From assembly GCF_001680005.1 (NCBI RefSeq), contig NC_033559.1:1364001-1428000 (forward strand): a stretch of DNA of 64,000 bases, read 5' to 3'. The DNA is from Plasmodium coatneyi. Its lineage: Eukaryota > Apicomplexa > Aconoidasida > Haemosporida > Plasmodiidae. The notes beneath the pieces were generated by a model. It did not search any database, was not told the DNA's origin, and was given only the letters and a program-made list of their open reading frames with translations. A program made the translations under genes and the position numbers. Positions 31,246 through 42,124 of the stretch are shown here, one piece after another; position 1 is the first letter of the stretch; every line of letters begins with the position of its first letter.

Positions 31246-32302
31246 CAGAGGGGAAGGGCACGGAATGGAAACAAAGTTAGCAAAAACAAATGTGAAAAAA
31301 GGCTCCCACATGAGCACTTCTTCCGTCTGTTCCATCGGGGCGATGTAGTGGACATTCTACACTCCACCTAAAAGATGATTGTCCTTTTTTTTTTTTTACC
31401 ATATTTTTCCTTCACACATGGTTGCTCTAATAATGGCATGGGGTGCCATGTTCTGCTGCCACGGGGAAGTGTGCCTACGTCGTCATCCTTTCTTGCGCTT
31501 GCAAAAGGGTGTAGATGAGCATACTCGTTTGTCGCGTTTGCAGAGTGGAAAACTGTGCGAATTGTCACCACGCGGGGGGAATCACTTGGGGAAAATAAAA
31601 AAAAAATAAATGAAATAAGTAAAACGCGTAAAAGCGTGGAATGAATGGATGAAGCCCCTACAACGCGAAAATGCAAATGCTCCAATCGGCCTGGTATGCC
31701 AACGGTTTGGAAAAAAAAAAAAAAAAAAAAAAAAAATTGCCACGAGTATTCCCCTTGCATGCTCCAGCTCAGCATGACAACAAATATAAATAAATTAGCA
31801 CACACATAAGGAAAAAAAAAAAAAAAAAAAAAAAAATGCTTTGCGTTATGGTTGCTTGTGCAAGTGTATCATACGCGTTTGTATACATATAATGCCGCTT
31901 CGTGAGAGGTCCGCCCGAGGAGGTGTTGACTTATCTGTGCAGACTTCCCCATTCGGTGCTTCCTTAGGTTCAATAGATTAATTGCCACCGCAGACAAACC
32001 CGATCAGGGCGCCACTACACCTACTTGCGAACGCCGCTGGTGCTGCTTCCAAGCAAAAGTCACTTTTCTGCGTAGGCTTAAAAATGATGCATGGGATGAG
32101 GGAAGTCCGGCACGTGTAGCAGAATCGTCCTCAGTGCTAGTGTCTCCCCCCTTTGCATATACATTCACCGATAAATTCGCTGATCAATTCGCCGATAAAT
32201 TCGCTGATCAATTCGCTGATCAATTCGCCAATCAATTCGCCGATCAATTTGCCGATCAATTCGCTGCTTGTTTTGCTGCCCGCCCCGACGAGATCCCAAA
32301 CG
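31246..32302. other. Divergent intergenic region with two long A tracts
   Basis: Upstream of the pseudouridine synthase-like gene (-) and of the sugar transporter (+). It holds A tracts at 31711-31736 and 31812-31836 and a 12-bp minisatellite just before the transporter ATG. Open frames here run through the homopolymers and lack motifs. Confidence 0.55.
32171..32266. repeat. 12-bp minisatellite, eight units
   Basis: Eight contiguous 12-bp units (type ATCAATTCGCTG, with ATAAATTCGCTG variants) end 36 bp before the transporter ATG. The array is a multiple of three and is open in frame with the transporter, but an in-frame stop at 32138-32140 and the lack of an ATG make translation unlikely. It most probably lies in the 5' UTR or promoter. 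Confidence 0.9.
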
Positions 32303-33575
32303 ATGAAGCGCAACGTCACGGTGGTGTCTTCCATAGGCATCTACCTGCTGTCCTCCGTGACGTCCGTCTTCGTGAACAAGTATGTGCTGATGGAGGGGGC
32401 CGTAGATACAGTGTTACTTATATTTATTCAACACTTATCATGTTTGCTGCCCTTCCATATATTTAAAAGATATTTTATGGAAACCCAGGACAAGAAAAAA
32501 GTTCAGGAGCAGCACATGGGATCCCTCTATGAAGGACTGAAACAGATGTGGCTAATAATCGCCTCCTTCAATTTTACGCTAATATTTGGGAACACATGTT
32601 TGAAATACACGAATATATCTTCGTACCAGCTAGCTAGATCCATGACGTTGCCTTTTAACTTTCTTTTTTCCTACTTTTTTTTTAAGCAAATAAACTTTAC
32701 GTTCCTCATGACCTTTGCCTGCATGTTGGTTTCGGCTGGGTTCTTCGTCTTTTCCCTGGACGCCGTCACCACCAACTTCAAATCGGTTCTCTACGGTTCG
32801 CTTGGGAGGGTGACACCGCCATATATGAGGGTTGCAGAACCCGTTCTGTGGGGTGATTTGCCTAGTTGTTCACGCCCTACTCAACGCACCGGCATTCTAT
32901 GCACCTCCACACCTGTTAACCGTGTCCACCTCTTTCGCCCCCCCCCCTGAACAGGCACCACCGTCTCCATCGTCCAAGCAATTCATCTGAATCTCCTAAA
33001 GAAGAAGTTGATGATTTATCATAACAAAACGGTCATGCTTTACTACAACATGTTGTACTCTTCCGTCATCCTTTTTATTTACCTGTGCATAACAGGAGAG
33101 TTTTTTTCCATTTTCCGCTGGAGCCATCGCGTTTGTTTTTATCTGGCCCTGTCGTGTGAGTAAACATAAGGGGAGATATAACTCCATTGGTGGATTCACC
33201 ATTCGGGGGTTCACAGAGTCACTTTAAAGAAAACGCTTGTCACATATGCACTCCCTTTTTAACTGTACCCTATGCATGTGTCACTTCTCACTTGGCTAAC
33301 ACATACACACACACGCTTACATACCCTCCCCCCCCCCCGCAGGCATTTCGTCTATCTTCGTGACATTTTCCTCCTTCCTGTGCATTCACTACACAGACAA
33401 CGTCGTCTTTAACATGTTTGGGAATGTCAAGTCCACCCTGCAAACATTTATAAGTAAATTTTACCACGATGAGGTGCTAAATGGGTACACATTGGTGGGC
33501 ATTCTGCTGACGACCCTGGGGTCCTTTCTTTACACCTATTCGAGTGAGTATGCAAGGAAGCAGAAAGTTGGATGA
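32303..33575 (+). CDS. Nucleotide-sugar transporter, drug/metabolite transporter family, three exons
   Basis: Exons: 32303-32795, 32955-33155 and 33343-33575; phases match, giving about 308 residues. The start is the first ATG in frame (MKRNVTVVSSIGIYLLSS). The chain has about nine to ten hydrophobic segments with few loops, as in SLC35 antiporters: IGIYLLSSVTSVFVNKYVL, VLLIFIQHLSCLLPF, LARSMTLPFNFLFSYFFFK, FACMLVSAGFFVFSLD, MLYYNMLYSSVILFIYLCI, then NVKSTLQTFISKFYHDE and a final LVGILLTTLGSFLYTYS. The sequence fits the GDP-/UDP-sugar transporter branch that exchanges nucleotide sugar for nucleoside monophosphate across ER or Golgi membranes; the exact substrate cannot be read from sequence. 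The first intron's donor (GTTCGC) is weak, but only it preserves the frame into the next membrane segment. Confidence 0.88.
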
Positions 33576-34022
33576 GCAGAACCGGACGTGAGGACGTCGA
33601 GTCGAATGGAGGGAAATTAAAAAATGATCCTCATATTTGGTTCACCTGTGACTGAAGTAGCAACCAAGCAGAAGAGACGCTGAACTTAACCCACCCTTCA
33701 CATGCACATCGAAACGACAGACGTTGTAGCGTGACGTAAATAGCTACACAGCTGCATATTAAATTTTACGCCTGAACATTTTTTCCCCTTTTTTTGTATC
33801 ATGGTCTCCTTGGAGAAGACCCTTTTTCTTTTTTCATTTTTTCTCCGGGTCGATATTTGCCTTTTATTTTTCGCATTCCCATGGGAGAAGGCATTCTTTT
33901 TTTTTTTTTTTTTGTAGATCTTCATGTTGGTTTTACGTTGCTTCAACATTATTCGCCATTTTGGTGCTTCCTCCTCTCCGTGTAGACGTTTCGTAGGACC
34001 TTTCGCATGGCGGGGTCTCTTC

Positions 34023-34054
<32 letters not shown>

Positions 34055-34428
34055 CCCAACTTGCCATTTGCTTCTGCGCGAAAAGAGGAACAGCAGTTGA
34101 TGCGTTCCCCGTACCCTCTCGACTAGGAATACAAACCAGGGAGAACGCCTCCAAACACACTACCCCCCGAGGGGGAAACATAATGCATGTACTTTTCTGA
34201 TGGTGTGTGGATAATACGACGGGGCACCGCTCCGTTGCATGCACACTGAGACATAATACTACATGACCCTTAGTCATGCCAAGCAAGTCATGACAACTTC
34301 CGACCGATAGATAAATCGTGGTGCTGCTGGATGCAGAGCGTGCCGTGTTACACTACAGGATGTGACCCATATGCTAAGTGTAGTACCGATTGTTTGTGCG
34401 CAACACACGACGGGCATATTATTTATGA

Positions 34429-34463
<35 letters not shown>

Positions 34464-36108
34464 CGCCTTGTGTAAATAAATTCATGCAACTATGTTAAGG
34501 GGAAGGACACCCTTGGCACCTCCAGTGTGAAGTTTTTTCCGTTTTAAACATTCGCGTGGGGGGTCATATGTTTACACGTCCAGCACATATCGCGTGATAA
34601 TCGCGTGATAATCGCTTGGTAGTTCCGTGCTAAAGTGCACACATGGCCGGAAAAGCGTATGCACCCAAGTAGCTGCGTGTGAAACTGTATACGAGAACGT
34701 GAACACAACCCCCCACCCCTGTTTAGCGCCCTCCAGTTGGGAGAGAATTTCACCAGGGCAATGCCTTTTAAAGCGCGAGACCAAAGAGTCCCTCCAAAGT
34801 GTAAAGCACTTGTTCACTTTTCCTTCTCCCCCTTAGTCGCTTCGCGATTAGCCATTATTAATTGTGTACTCCGCATTTTCTTATTCTCTTATTTTCTTTA
34901 TTCTCTTATTTTCATTTTTTCTTTTTTTTCTTTTTTTTTTCTTTTATGCTTACACTACCGTCGCCCCCATTTGGGTCCCAATTTAACATAATTTCCCTTT
35001 TTTCCTTTCCCTTTTTCCCTTTTTTTCTTTCCCCTTCCCCCCGCGATAATCTGCCCTCTTATCACATAGCTAAGCACCTGTGTACATTTGTGTACTTTTA
35101 CACAAGCACGTTTTGTTAACGCATTTCCAGTTGAAGTGATTTTTCTCTCCATCTTCGTTCCTTCCCAGGGAGGTTTTTACACCTGCACATATAGCGCTCT
35201 GCTCTCTGCTTTTTTTTTTTTTTTTTTTTTTTTTTGCTACCCCCCGTTGAGGTTGCACCTTAAGGGGTTGTGCTTTAGCCGAGGGAAGGAAGTTTTCTCC
35301 ACGTCGGCATTTCTTCCTTTCTCTATTTTCCCTGTTTATCTATTTCTTTATTTTTCCGTTTGTGTGGGCAGGACAGTTGTACAGAGGGGGGGGTCGCCTG
35401 AAGACATCCATCGTGCCTCCCCTCAACCACGCCAGCTGCGTATGTCGCCCAGGTAGACTGCCTACCCAGCTCATCCAACGTGTAAATGTAAATATATACA
35501 TGTAAATATAATATATGTAAATATATATACAGAGATAACTATTCCGGTGGAAACGTGCATCGATAAACCACCTTGACCAATACAAACTGTAACACACGTA
35601 CGAGGGGACGTTGCACACATTTTGATCTACACGTGAATAGGGAAAGAACAAATGCGTTCCCATGACATTGAATAACCTTGATGGCAGAGAGTAGAAAATT
35701 CGCCTGACCTGTGCATGTAAAAAATGAACCTCCATATGCACATTTTTTTTTTTTTTTTTTTTTCTCCTTTTTTGGGGTAGTCCCATTTTAACACGCATAG
35801 ATCAAGCGGTGTAATTAACCATTTTTGAATTGCAATTAGATCGTTATCGTTATATATATTTTTTTTTTTTTTTTTTGTGAGAGTATCTAACGATTTAGTG
35901 GACAGCCCAAGTGTTTGCTCCACTTTTGTATACCTTGAAGTATGTGCAAGAAGGGAAGCAAAGCGCATACGATAAGTGTTCCTGTTTGTGTGGCAGTGTG
36001 TCCACCTGTTTATGTGTCTGTTTATTAAGACGCTGTGTGTACCCCCCACGGTAACCCATAAATGAAGTGGTGCCCCCTACTCCCCCACACCAAACACCTT
36101 TCTCCACC
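33576..36108. other. Long intergenic spacer with homopolymer tracts
   Basis: About 2.5 kb between the sugar transporter and the AT-hook gene. T tracts lie at about 33897-33913, 34025-34054, 34432-34463, 35211-35235, 35741-35763 and 35860-35876, with a long C/T-rich stretch at 34870-35045 and TA-rich repeats near 35490-35530. No gene was recognised. Confidence 0.55.
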
Positions 36109-39100
36109 ATGTCAGGGGAAAATAACTTTTTCCATAACCCCTACTCAACGAACGTTAACTATGAGGACGTATCTACGCCGAATGAATACGGGGGTGTGTC
36201 CCAAGAGGGCGTCTTTTACAACAGCATGGGGGAGGGGGTGTACAGCTACGACCCGAATGGAAATCTGTCGAAGGAGTTCCTGAATCAGAACATGAGCAGT
36301 TTTGGAGACAGAGGAATTGGGGTAAACACTCAGAACAGCCATAACTACCATAACAACCATAACAGCCATAACAGTCAGAATAATCAGGGAAGCTACGGAG
36401 GGATGAGTGGCGGATATGGAGGGAACTCCACGAGCAACTATGGAAGGGCCTACATGAACGAGCCAAGTAACTTCCAAGACAGGCCAGGAGGAAGCCACAC
36501 GGGTCTGAATGCCTCTAAGAACCTAACCTACGCAAACAGCATGGACGGTAGGGACAGCATACGCATGGTTAGCAACCTCGGAGGAGTCCAGAACCTCCAC
36601 AACGCATTAAACGATATGGGCACGCTCAACAGAATGGAAAATGTGTTCATGGGTAAGAATGTAAAAAGGGGCATGCAAAACACGTATGGCGGTATGAACA
36701 ACGTAGGTATTCCAGGGCAAGGCGCTAAAGGGGGGACGTTGAATGTGCAATCCCATTTCAGTAATTTGAAGAATGCCAATTGGTATGGTAGGCAGAGGGT
36801 TTTGGAAAATGTGAACAGCGTGGGTGGTGCAGACGGTCCTAGTGGAAATGTGAAGAACAGACTGATCAGCCATGCGAACACGTTGACAAACCATGGGAAC
36901 ACGTTGACAAACCATGGGAACACGTTGACAAACCATGGGAACACGTTGACAAACCATGGGAACACGTTGACAAACCACACGAACACGCTGACTAGCCAGG
37001 CGAACACGCCCCAAAACAGGGGGGGGTTAAACAGTTGTGATAGCCCGACCGGCTTCTCAGGATTGGGAAACATCCAAAGAGTGGATGGCATGAGCGGGTT
37101 TAGCAGCGCCAACGGGTTCGGCACCCCCAATGGGTTCAGCAATCCCAGCGGGTTCAGCAGTATGAACAGCTTCGACAGCGTGGACAGTCATCCTGGGGTG
37201 ACCCACCCAAGCAGCGATCTAAATTCCATTAATAGCAGAAACGATCTGTCAAGAGGAAATAATTACCACGTTTTAAGTGCAAACAACACGTATGACAATT
37301 ACCATATGGGTGACTATGCAACGGATAGGGGTCTCATGCGAAACCATAATGCCATGCAGCAGGGGTACACCCCTAGCGGTAACTACATGGAGGGCCAAAA
37401 CAGCAATAGGGTTACAAGCCCGCACAATCTAAACAACACTTTTTCCAACCAGGGAACCAGTTACCTAGGTAGTAACAACATACCTAACAGTTCCTACCTA
37501 AAAGGAAACATGAGAAGTAACGTGAAGAGCAACATAAAGAATAGCATGAATATTTTGGGCACGTCTTCAAATGAGACCTTCAAGGAGGAGCAAGTGGTAT
37601 ACAGCCCCCCCAAGGGAAACGCAGCCTATGTAATGCAGGGAACCGTTCGTGGTGGACGTAACGATGAAATTAGAGGCGACCTTCAGGGGGTCCAAAGTAG
37701 GAACCTCCCTCCGAATGAGTACCCCTATGAGCATCCCCCCTTAAATCATCACTACAGAGGGGGGGCAGAAAAGTTACCTCTCCAGGGGAACAGAGGTACG
37801 CAGAATGACCACAGCATAAATGTAAGGAACAGCCAAATGGTGGATCCTAGTGTGGCGTATGGAGGAAACAGAGGGACCTTTTTTTACGGAAGTCAGTATT
37901 CTGACCAAAGTTCCGTATGGGGGGGGGACTACAACGCAGGACCCGTTTATGAGAGGAGCGACTTCAAAGGAGGTTCCTCAGTTGGCGTTGGCGGTGCAGG
38001 TGGCGTTATCAGTACAGGTGGTGTTATCAGTACAGGTGGATTCGATAACTCCTACGGTAACAACTCCGCCAGCCTTTACAGCAACGATTGTGCCAACTTT
38101 TACGGAAACGACTCAACCAACTTCTACGGCAACCAATCATCCACCACCTTTTACGGTAACAACGGCAGGCAGATCATTGGGGAGTCACCCACGCAGCAGG
38201 GGGTATTGCACCCGCAAATGTTCCTCGGTGCAGCGAACAATAACACTTACCCCCAGCAGGTGAAAAATAAAGCGAGACCAAGAAAAGGAAAGAATAGCGG
38301 CCCAAAGGGGGAGGAAAAAAAAACAAGTACCAATACCAATACGCAGGAAAAAAAAACCGCAGTGAAAAATAACAAGAGAGTCAAAACGAACAACCTAAAG
38401 GATGGAAACGCACCAAACATTACAATGAATGCAAGCATTGGAATGAGCCTTGGCACCAACATTAACGCCGGTGCGTACTCCAATACGAACAACGTGAGTG
38501 GAAACTACAAGGATAATAACTATTTCCACCATGGTAGTCCAAACGGAGGCACGCTGAACGTGTCGAATGGTAGGGACTTTGGTAACTTTGACAGGGTACC
38601 TCCTGTGAGAGGACATATAACCGAAAATGGTATGCATTCCCAGGGTGTAGGAACCGTTCAACATGTTAAGGGTCACTCGTTCGAGGAAAAGGAGCAACTC
38701 CAACAGCAGACGCAACATCCAACTGAGCGAAAAGGAAAGATCACCCCAACTAATGGTAAATTCACGCTCAATAAAGATATAGTGGAAATGATTCTACGGA
38801 ACAATAAGTATTCTATGGGGAAAAGTACAGACCAGGGGTTAAGTAACACATACACGAACTTCCTAATGAGTGTAAGTTCCTCCTATTTGAAAACAAAATT
38901 ACAGGAATATAAAAATGGAACGGGCAGCAAACCTAATAGTGGTGACCACCCCCATGTGGTAAACAAAGGTGTAGAAGGTTATTCATCCAAGGTGGGTGAT
39001 AAGGAAAGGGTAAATGAGACGGGAGGGTTAACTCCCCCTAGTAGGACACTTGAAGGAAACATTCCCTCAGGAGGGACAGAGCAGGGATTCGCAACAGATG

Positions 39101-40677
39101 CATATATACCTAATAAAGGAGTAACGAACGAAACGATCGTACCTACAATCAAAGCGGAAGTGCAGGAGGAACACCAACTGGGTGGAGCACAGGCAGAGAT
39201 GAAGGTCCAGGCAGAGGTGAAGGTCCAGGCAGAGATGAAGATCCAGGCAGAGGTAACGGTCCAAACAGATGGAGACGGAGGAGGAGTCCCCTTGAAGAAA
39301 AAAGAAACTCGAGGAAGGAAAAAAAAAATACAAAGCGTCCCTATAAATGAAGGAAACATCCTCCTACATAAAGATGAAGGCGTAAAATTGGAAGAGAAGG
39401 AAGTCAAGCGGAAGGGCAGGAAGAGAAAAATCTATATAGACCCAGCTAGCCCAAATCAGAATGACAACGAAATGGAGAGAAAAAAAAACGAGTATGTAAA
39501 GAGCACGCCAGGGGAAGAATGCCTAATGAACAATATAAAAGAGGAGGGAGAAAATTTTAAAAATAATGAAATGGCATTGTGTTTCAAAAGACCTAAAGGT
39601 GAAGGTCCATTTGGAGACAACTACAATGACTCCCCTCCAGATGTCACAAGGAACGTTTTTCACCTCCTGAATTATAAGCTAAAAAAGTTCAGTGGAAAAA
39701 ATTGTCTTAACAGCCACGCAGAGGTGACTGTTCTATTGAACCACTTCCTAAAGGTGGTGAGGATTATAAACCACCACAGGAAGATGCTGCAGGGGGTGTA
39801 CGGGCACCGGTTTAAGGTCCCCAGTGAGACTTGCCTGAGGAATTACTTTGAAGCCAAGTTTCCTTTTATACAATGCTACAGGAATAGGATCTATGAGTTG
39901 GCGGACGGGGGGGATGGAGAGGAGGAAGAGAAGGAAGAGGATGACGAAGTGGAAGAGGGGGATGGAAAGGAAAAGGACGGTGTGAAGGTGGAAGTGGAAA
40001 CCACAGTCGTAGTAACAGCCAATGCATGTAATGGGCCACCGCTCACGGTAGATAATGCACCCAATGACGACCTACCTACTGCAGTGTTCACATCGGAGGG
40101 GCTCCTCACAAACAACGGTGCCTCCCCTCCTGCAGAAGGAACAAAAATTGAGGAGAGCCAATGTGGTGGTGTGCCCCCTCTGGTTAACCACGAAAAGGTC
40201 AGCGGAAAGTCAGATATGATTAAGGAGGAATCCTGTCCGATACCAAGTTGGGAAACTTCCCAAAGAACAGTCCAAGTAGAACCCCCTGGTGATCATTTAA
40301 ACGGAATGAAAGGCACAATGAAGGAAAGTTTACACTTCTCACAAGTTAACCCCCCTAGTGGTTATGTATCATTGAAGGATTGTAACAGTGGGGCAGACGG
40401 AATAAGTGTGTCGAGGTGTGTCCTGCCTAACGATAGTCCAGGCCAGGGGTACCCGTTGGGCGTTGCTGGCCCCACTGAGTACGTATCGTCCAACTCGGTT
40501 ACCTACGCAATGTTGAACCCAACCACCTGCATGACAAACTACCCCTCCGCCTTCCCCTGTGAGGAGTACCAAACGTATGGCGCACAGCCGAACGGGCACA
40601 CCCAGAACAACGCCCAACACCATTTCAACCCTCACGTGAATTCAGAAAATAAGTTGAATGGAGATTCCTTCGGGTGA
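36109..40677 (+). CDS. Large Asn/Gly/Ser-rich AT-hook protein, unknown function
   Basis: A single exon. The first ATG is at 36109 (MSGENNFFHN); the frame upstream is open only from a GTG. Product 1,522 residues. The first 800 residues are Asn/Gly/Ser/Tyr-rich and disordered, with a heptad-length repeat (NTLTNHG) at about 257-298 and FYGN-type motifs near 660-690. A Lys-rich patch is at about 720-760, QAEMKV-type repeats at 1028-1051, then two AT-hook-like motifs, ETRGRKKK at about 1065 and KRKGRKRK at about 1103, which in other proteins bind the minor groove of AT-rich DNA. The best candidate for a folded domain is about 1185-1265 (NVFHLLNYKLKKF, then LNHFLKVVRIINHHRKM). An acidic run follows at about 1267-1290. 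A nuclear, chromatin-associated role is inference from the hooks. Confidence 0.85.
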   Translation: MSGENNFFHNPYSTNVNYEDVSTPNEYGGVSQEGVFYNSMGEGVYSYDPNGNLSKEFLNQNMSSFGDRGIGVNTQNSHNYHNNHNSHNSQNNQGSYGGMSGGYGGNSTSNYGRAYMNEPSNFQDRPGGSHTGLNASKNLTYANSMDGRDSIRMVSNLGGVQNLHNALNDMGTLNRMENVFMGKNVKRGMQNTYGGMNNVGIPGQGAKGGTLNVQSHFSNLKNANWYGRQRVLENVNSVGGADGPSGNVKNRLISHANTLTNHGNTLTNHGNTLTNHGNTLTNHGNTLTNHTNTLTSQANTPQNRGGLNSCDSPTGFSGLGNIQRVDGMSGFSSANGFGTPNGFSNPSGFSSMNSFDSVDSHPGVTHPSSDLNSINSRNDLSRGNNYHVLSANNTYDNYHMGDYATDRGLMRNHNAMQQGYTPSGNYMEGQNSNRVTSPHNLNNTFSNQGTSYLGSNNIPNSSYLKGNMRSNVKSNIKNSMNILGTSSNETFKEEQVVYSPPKGNAAYVMQGTVRGGRNDEIRGDLQGVQSRNLPPNEYPYEHPPLNHHYRGGAEKLPLQGNRGTQNDHSINVRNSQMVDPSVAYGGNRGTFFYGSQYSDQSSVWGGDYNAGPVYERSDFKGGSSVGVGGAGGVISTGGVISTGGFDNSYGNNSASLYSNDCANFYGNDSTNFYGNQSSTTFYGNNGRQIIGESPTQQGVLHPQMFLGAANNNTYPQQVKNKARPRKGKNSGPKGEEKKTSTNTNTQEKKTAVKNNKRVKTNNLKDGNAPNITMNASIGMSLGTNINAGAYSNTNNVSGNYKDNNYFHHGSPNGGTLNVSNGRDFGNFDRVPPVRGHITENGMHSQGVGTVQHVKGHSFEEKEQLQQQTQHPTERKGKITPTNGKFTLNKDIVEMILRNNKYSMGKSTDQGLSNTYTNFLMSVSSSYLKTKLQEYKNGTGSKPNSGDHPHVVNKGVEGYSSKVGDKERVNETGGLTPPSRTLEGNIPSGGTEQGFATDAYIPNKGVTNETIVPTIKAEVQEEHQLGGAQAEMKVQAEVKVQAEMKIQAEVTVQTDGDGGGVPLKKKETRGRKKKIQSVPINEGNILLHKDEGVKLEEKEVKRKGRKRKIYIDPASPNQNDNEMERKKNEYVKSTPGEECLMNNIKEEGENFKNNEMALCFKRPKGEGPFGDNYNDSPPDVTRNVFHLLNYKLKKFSGKNCLNSHAEVTVLLNHFLKVVRIINHHRKMLQGVYGHRFKVPSETCLRNYFEAKFPFIQCYRNRIYELADGGDGEEEEKEEDDEVEEGDGKEKDGVKVEVETTVVVTANACNGPPLTVDNAPNDDLPTAVFTSEGLLTNNGASPPAEGTKIEESQCGGVPPLVNHEKVSGKSDMIKEESCPIPSWETSQRTVQVEPPGDHLNGMKGTMKESLHFSQVNPPSGYVSLKDCNSGADGISVSRCVLPNDSPGQGYPLGVAGPTEYVSSNSVTYAMLNPTTCMTNYPSAFPCEEYQTYGAQPNGHTQNNAQHHFNPHVNSENKLNGDSFG
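36877..37002 (+). repeat. 21-bp coding repeat in AT-hook gene
   Basis: Four near-identical 21-bp units followed by two diverged ones encode NTLTNHG-type heptapeptides. Near identity at silent sites suggests recent expansion and likely length polymorphism. Confidence 0.9.
39190..39261 (+). repeat. 18-bp coding repeat in AT-hook gene
   Basis: Four 18-bp units encode alternating QAEMKV/QAEVKV-type hexapeptides just before the first AT-hook. Confidence 0.85.
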
Positions 40678-41222
40678 GAAGGAGAAGCCGTTCTCTACAT
40701 GGATCAATGAAGCAGGGCGAAGGGTAAAAGGTAAACATATTTGGAAAGATTATAAAAAAAAAAAAAAAAAAGAAAAGTTGAACGTGGAACTAACCCAGCG
40801 GGGGTGCGTTCATCATTTTAAAAAATGACTCACCGTTTCCGTCCTTTTATTTGATGTAAAAAGGCGTTTCATTGTTTACCAAAAAAAAAAAAAAAAGGAG
40901 AAAAAAAACTCCACGTTGCGTCTGCACATGTGCATGTACTCTCGTCCAACTCCATTTCTCACTACAAAAAGGGGCCAGACGCACATTCATTTTTTCTTTT
41001 TTTTTTTAAGTCAATTTTTTAATTCGAAACATTTTCTTTAAGTGTAAAATGGTTCCCTTGAAATAGCGGGATGGGGTTACATCTCCTTAAGGGCGCCCCG
41101 CAGGGGTGTACATACATGCAGGTACACACCACACATAGGAATAGGGACATTTATTCCTCCAGACATGACATTCTTCCATTTTGTGAAAAAAAAAAAAAAA
41201 AAAACGTCACTTAAATGTTCAG
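40678..41222. other. Convergent intergenic spacer
   Basis: The 3' flanks of the AT-hook gene (+) and ribosomal L12 gene (-). A tracts lie near 40753-40771, 40881-40896 and 41187-41204. Nothing else was seen. Confidence 0.6.
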
Positions 41223-42124
41223 TTATTCCAATATAATTGTGGCGCCCAGTTCCTCGAACTTCTTTTTCATTTCTTCTGCCTTTTCCGCGGGCACGTCTAA
41301 GGGGGGGATGAATGGAATGCAAATGGGTCAACAGATGGGTCAACAAATGGGATACGAATGTTGTGCAAATGGGATGCAAATGTTGTGCGAATGGAAGCCT
41401 TACTCTTTTGCACGTAGAACGGGGCGCTCTCCACCATGTCCTTTGCCTCCTTCAAACCGACGTTGGTTATTTTGCGAATTTCTTTAATCGTGTTAATTTT
41501 ATTTTTTGCGTCGAAGTTTTCCAACTTTACGTTGAATGTACTTTTGGAGTTTTTTTTTTCTTCCTTTTTTGTGCCTGCCTGTTCATTTTTTTCCGCTGTT
41601 CCTAGATTGGGCGTGCCACCCGGTGGAACAGCAGTGACAGGATTGGGGAAAGGAGAGTTCATTCCTGGGGATAAATTTGGGACAGAGAACCCCCCTGCGG
41701 CGAAGAAGCCAGCGGGATGTGGAAACGGGTTCCTATTCAAAAAAACGGAATTATTGAATTGCTTCTCTCCGTCTAACTTCTCCTGGCACAGGTCACACAA
41801 ATCTGCTGCTTCGATTAGAGTTAGGTTTAAAATTTCATCGACAAGCTTTAACACTTTTTTGGATGGCTTCCTTTTCTTTGAGTCGCTTTCTTCAGTGCCT
41901 TCCTCGCTTTCGTTGCTTCTGCTTATGTCCTTTATTTTGTCGAACAGATTGAAGCTGCTGTTTGGGGCATTTCCCATCATTCTTCTTGTCTGCAGAGTTT
42001 TGCTGGTCCAGAGGTCTACCCCACTGAGCGCACCTGCGCTTATGGCTGCATTTGTTGCGTGTGCACCATTTTGGCGCAACCTCGCACTATAGAGGACGTT
42101 TTTTACCAGTGCGTTTTTTTTCAT
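41223..42124 (-). CDS. Organellar ribosomal protein L7/L12, two exons
   Basis: Exon 1 is 42124-41404 and exon 2 is 41296-41223 (GT-AG, phase 1), about 264 residues. The C-terminal L7/L12 domain is clear: FNVKLENFDAKNKINTIKEI, ITNVGLKEAKDMVESAP, then across the junction YVQKNVPAEKAEEMKKKFEE and GATIILE. An N-terminal dimerisation segment is at about 85-115 (KVLKLVDEILNLTLIEAADLCDLCQEKL). The linker is unusually long and Pro/Phe/Gly-rich (about 130-180). L7/L12 forms the stalk of the large subunit that recruits translation factors. The leader (MKKNALVKNVLYSARLRQNG) has no hydrophobic signal peptide and looks mitochondrial rather than apicoplast, although the P. falciparum orthologue is, from memory, listed as apicoplast. 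About three times the residue count of the bacterial core domain. Confidence 0.9.

Noticed and set aside
31368..31805. A possible further upstream exon of the pseudouridine synthase-like gene
   Set aside because: The frame passes through a long A/T tract giving a Phe run and shows no targeting or family pattern; the exon at 31245-31160 suffices.
32153..32302. N-terminal extension of the sugar transporter through the 12-bp repeat
   Set aside because: No ATG in frame; a stop lies at 32138-32140. The membrane protein begins normally at 32303.
36528..37142. A 204-codon antisense frame with Phe/Trp-rich repeats
   Set aside because: It is the complement of the 21-bp coding repeat of the AT-hook gene.
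41436..42092. A 218-codon antisense frame opposite L7/L12
   Set aside because: The minus strand has a clear L7/L12 domain; the antisense product has no recognisable features.
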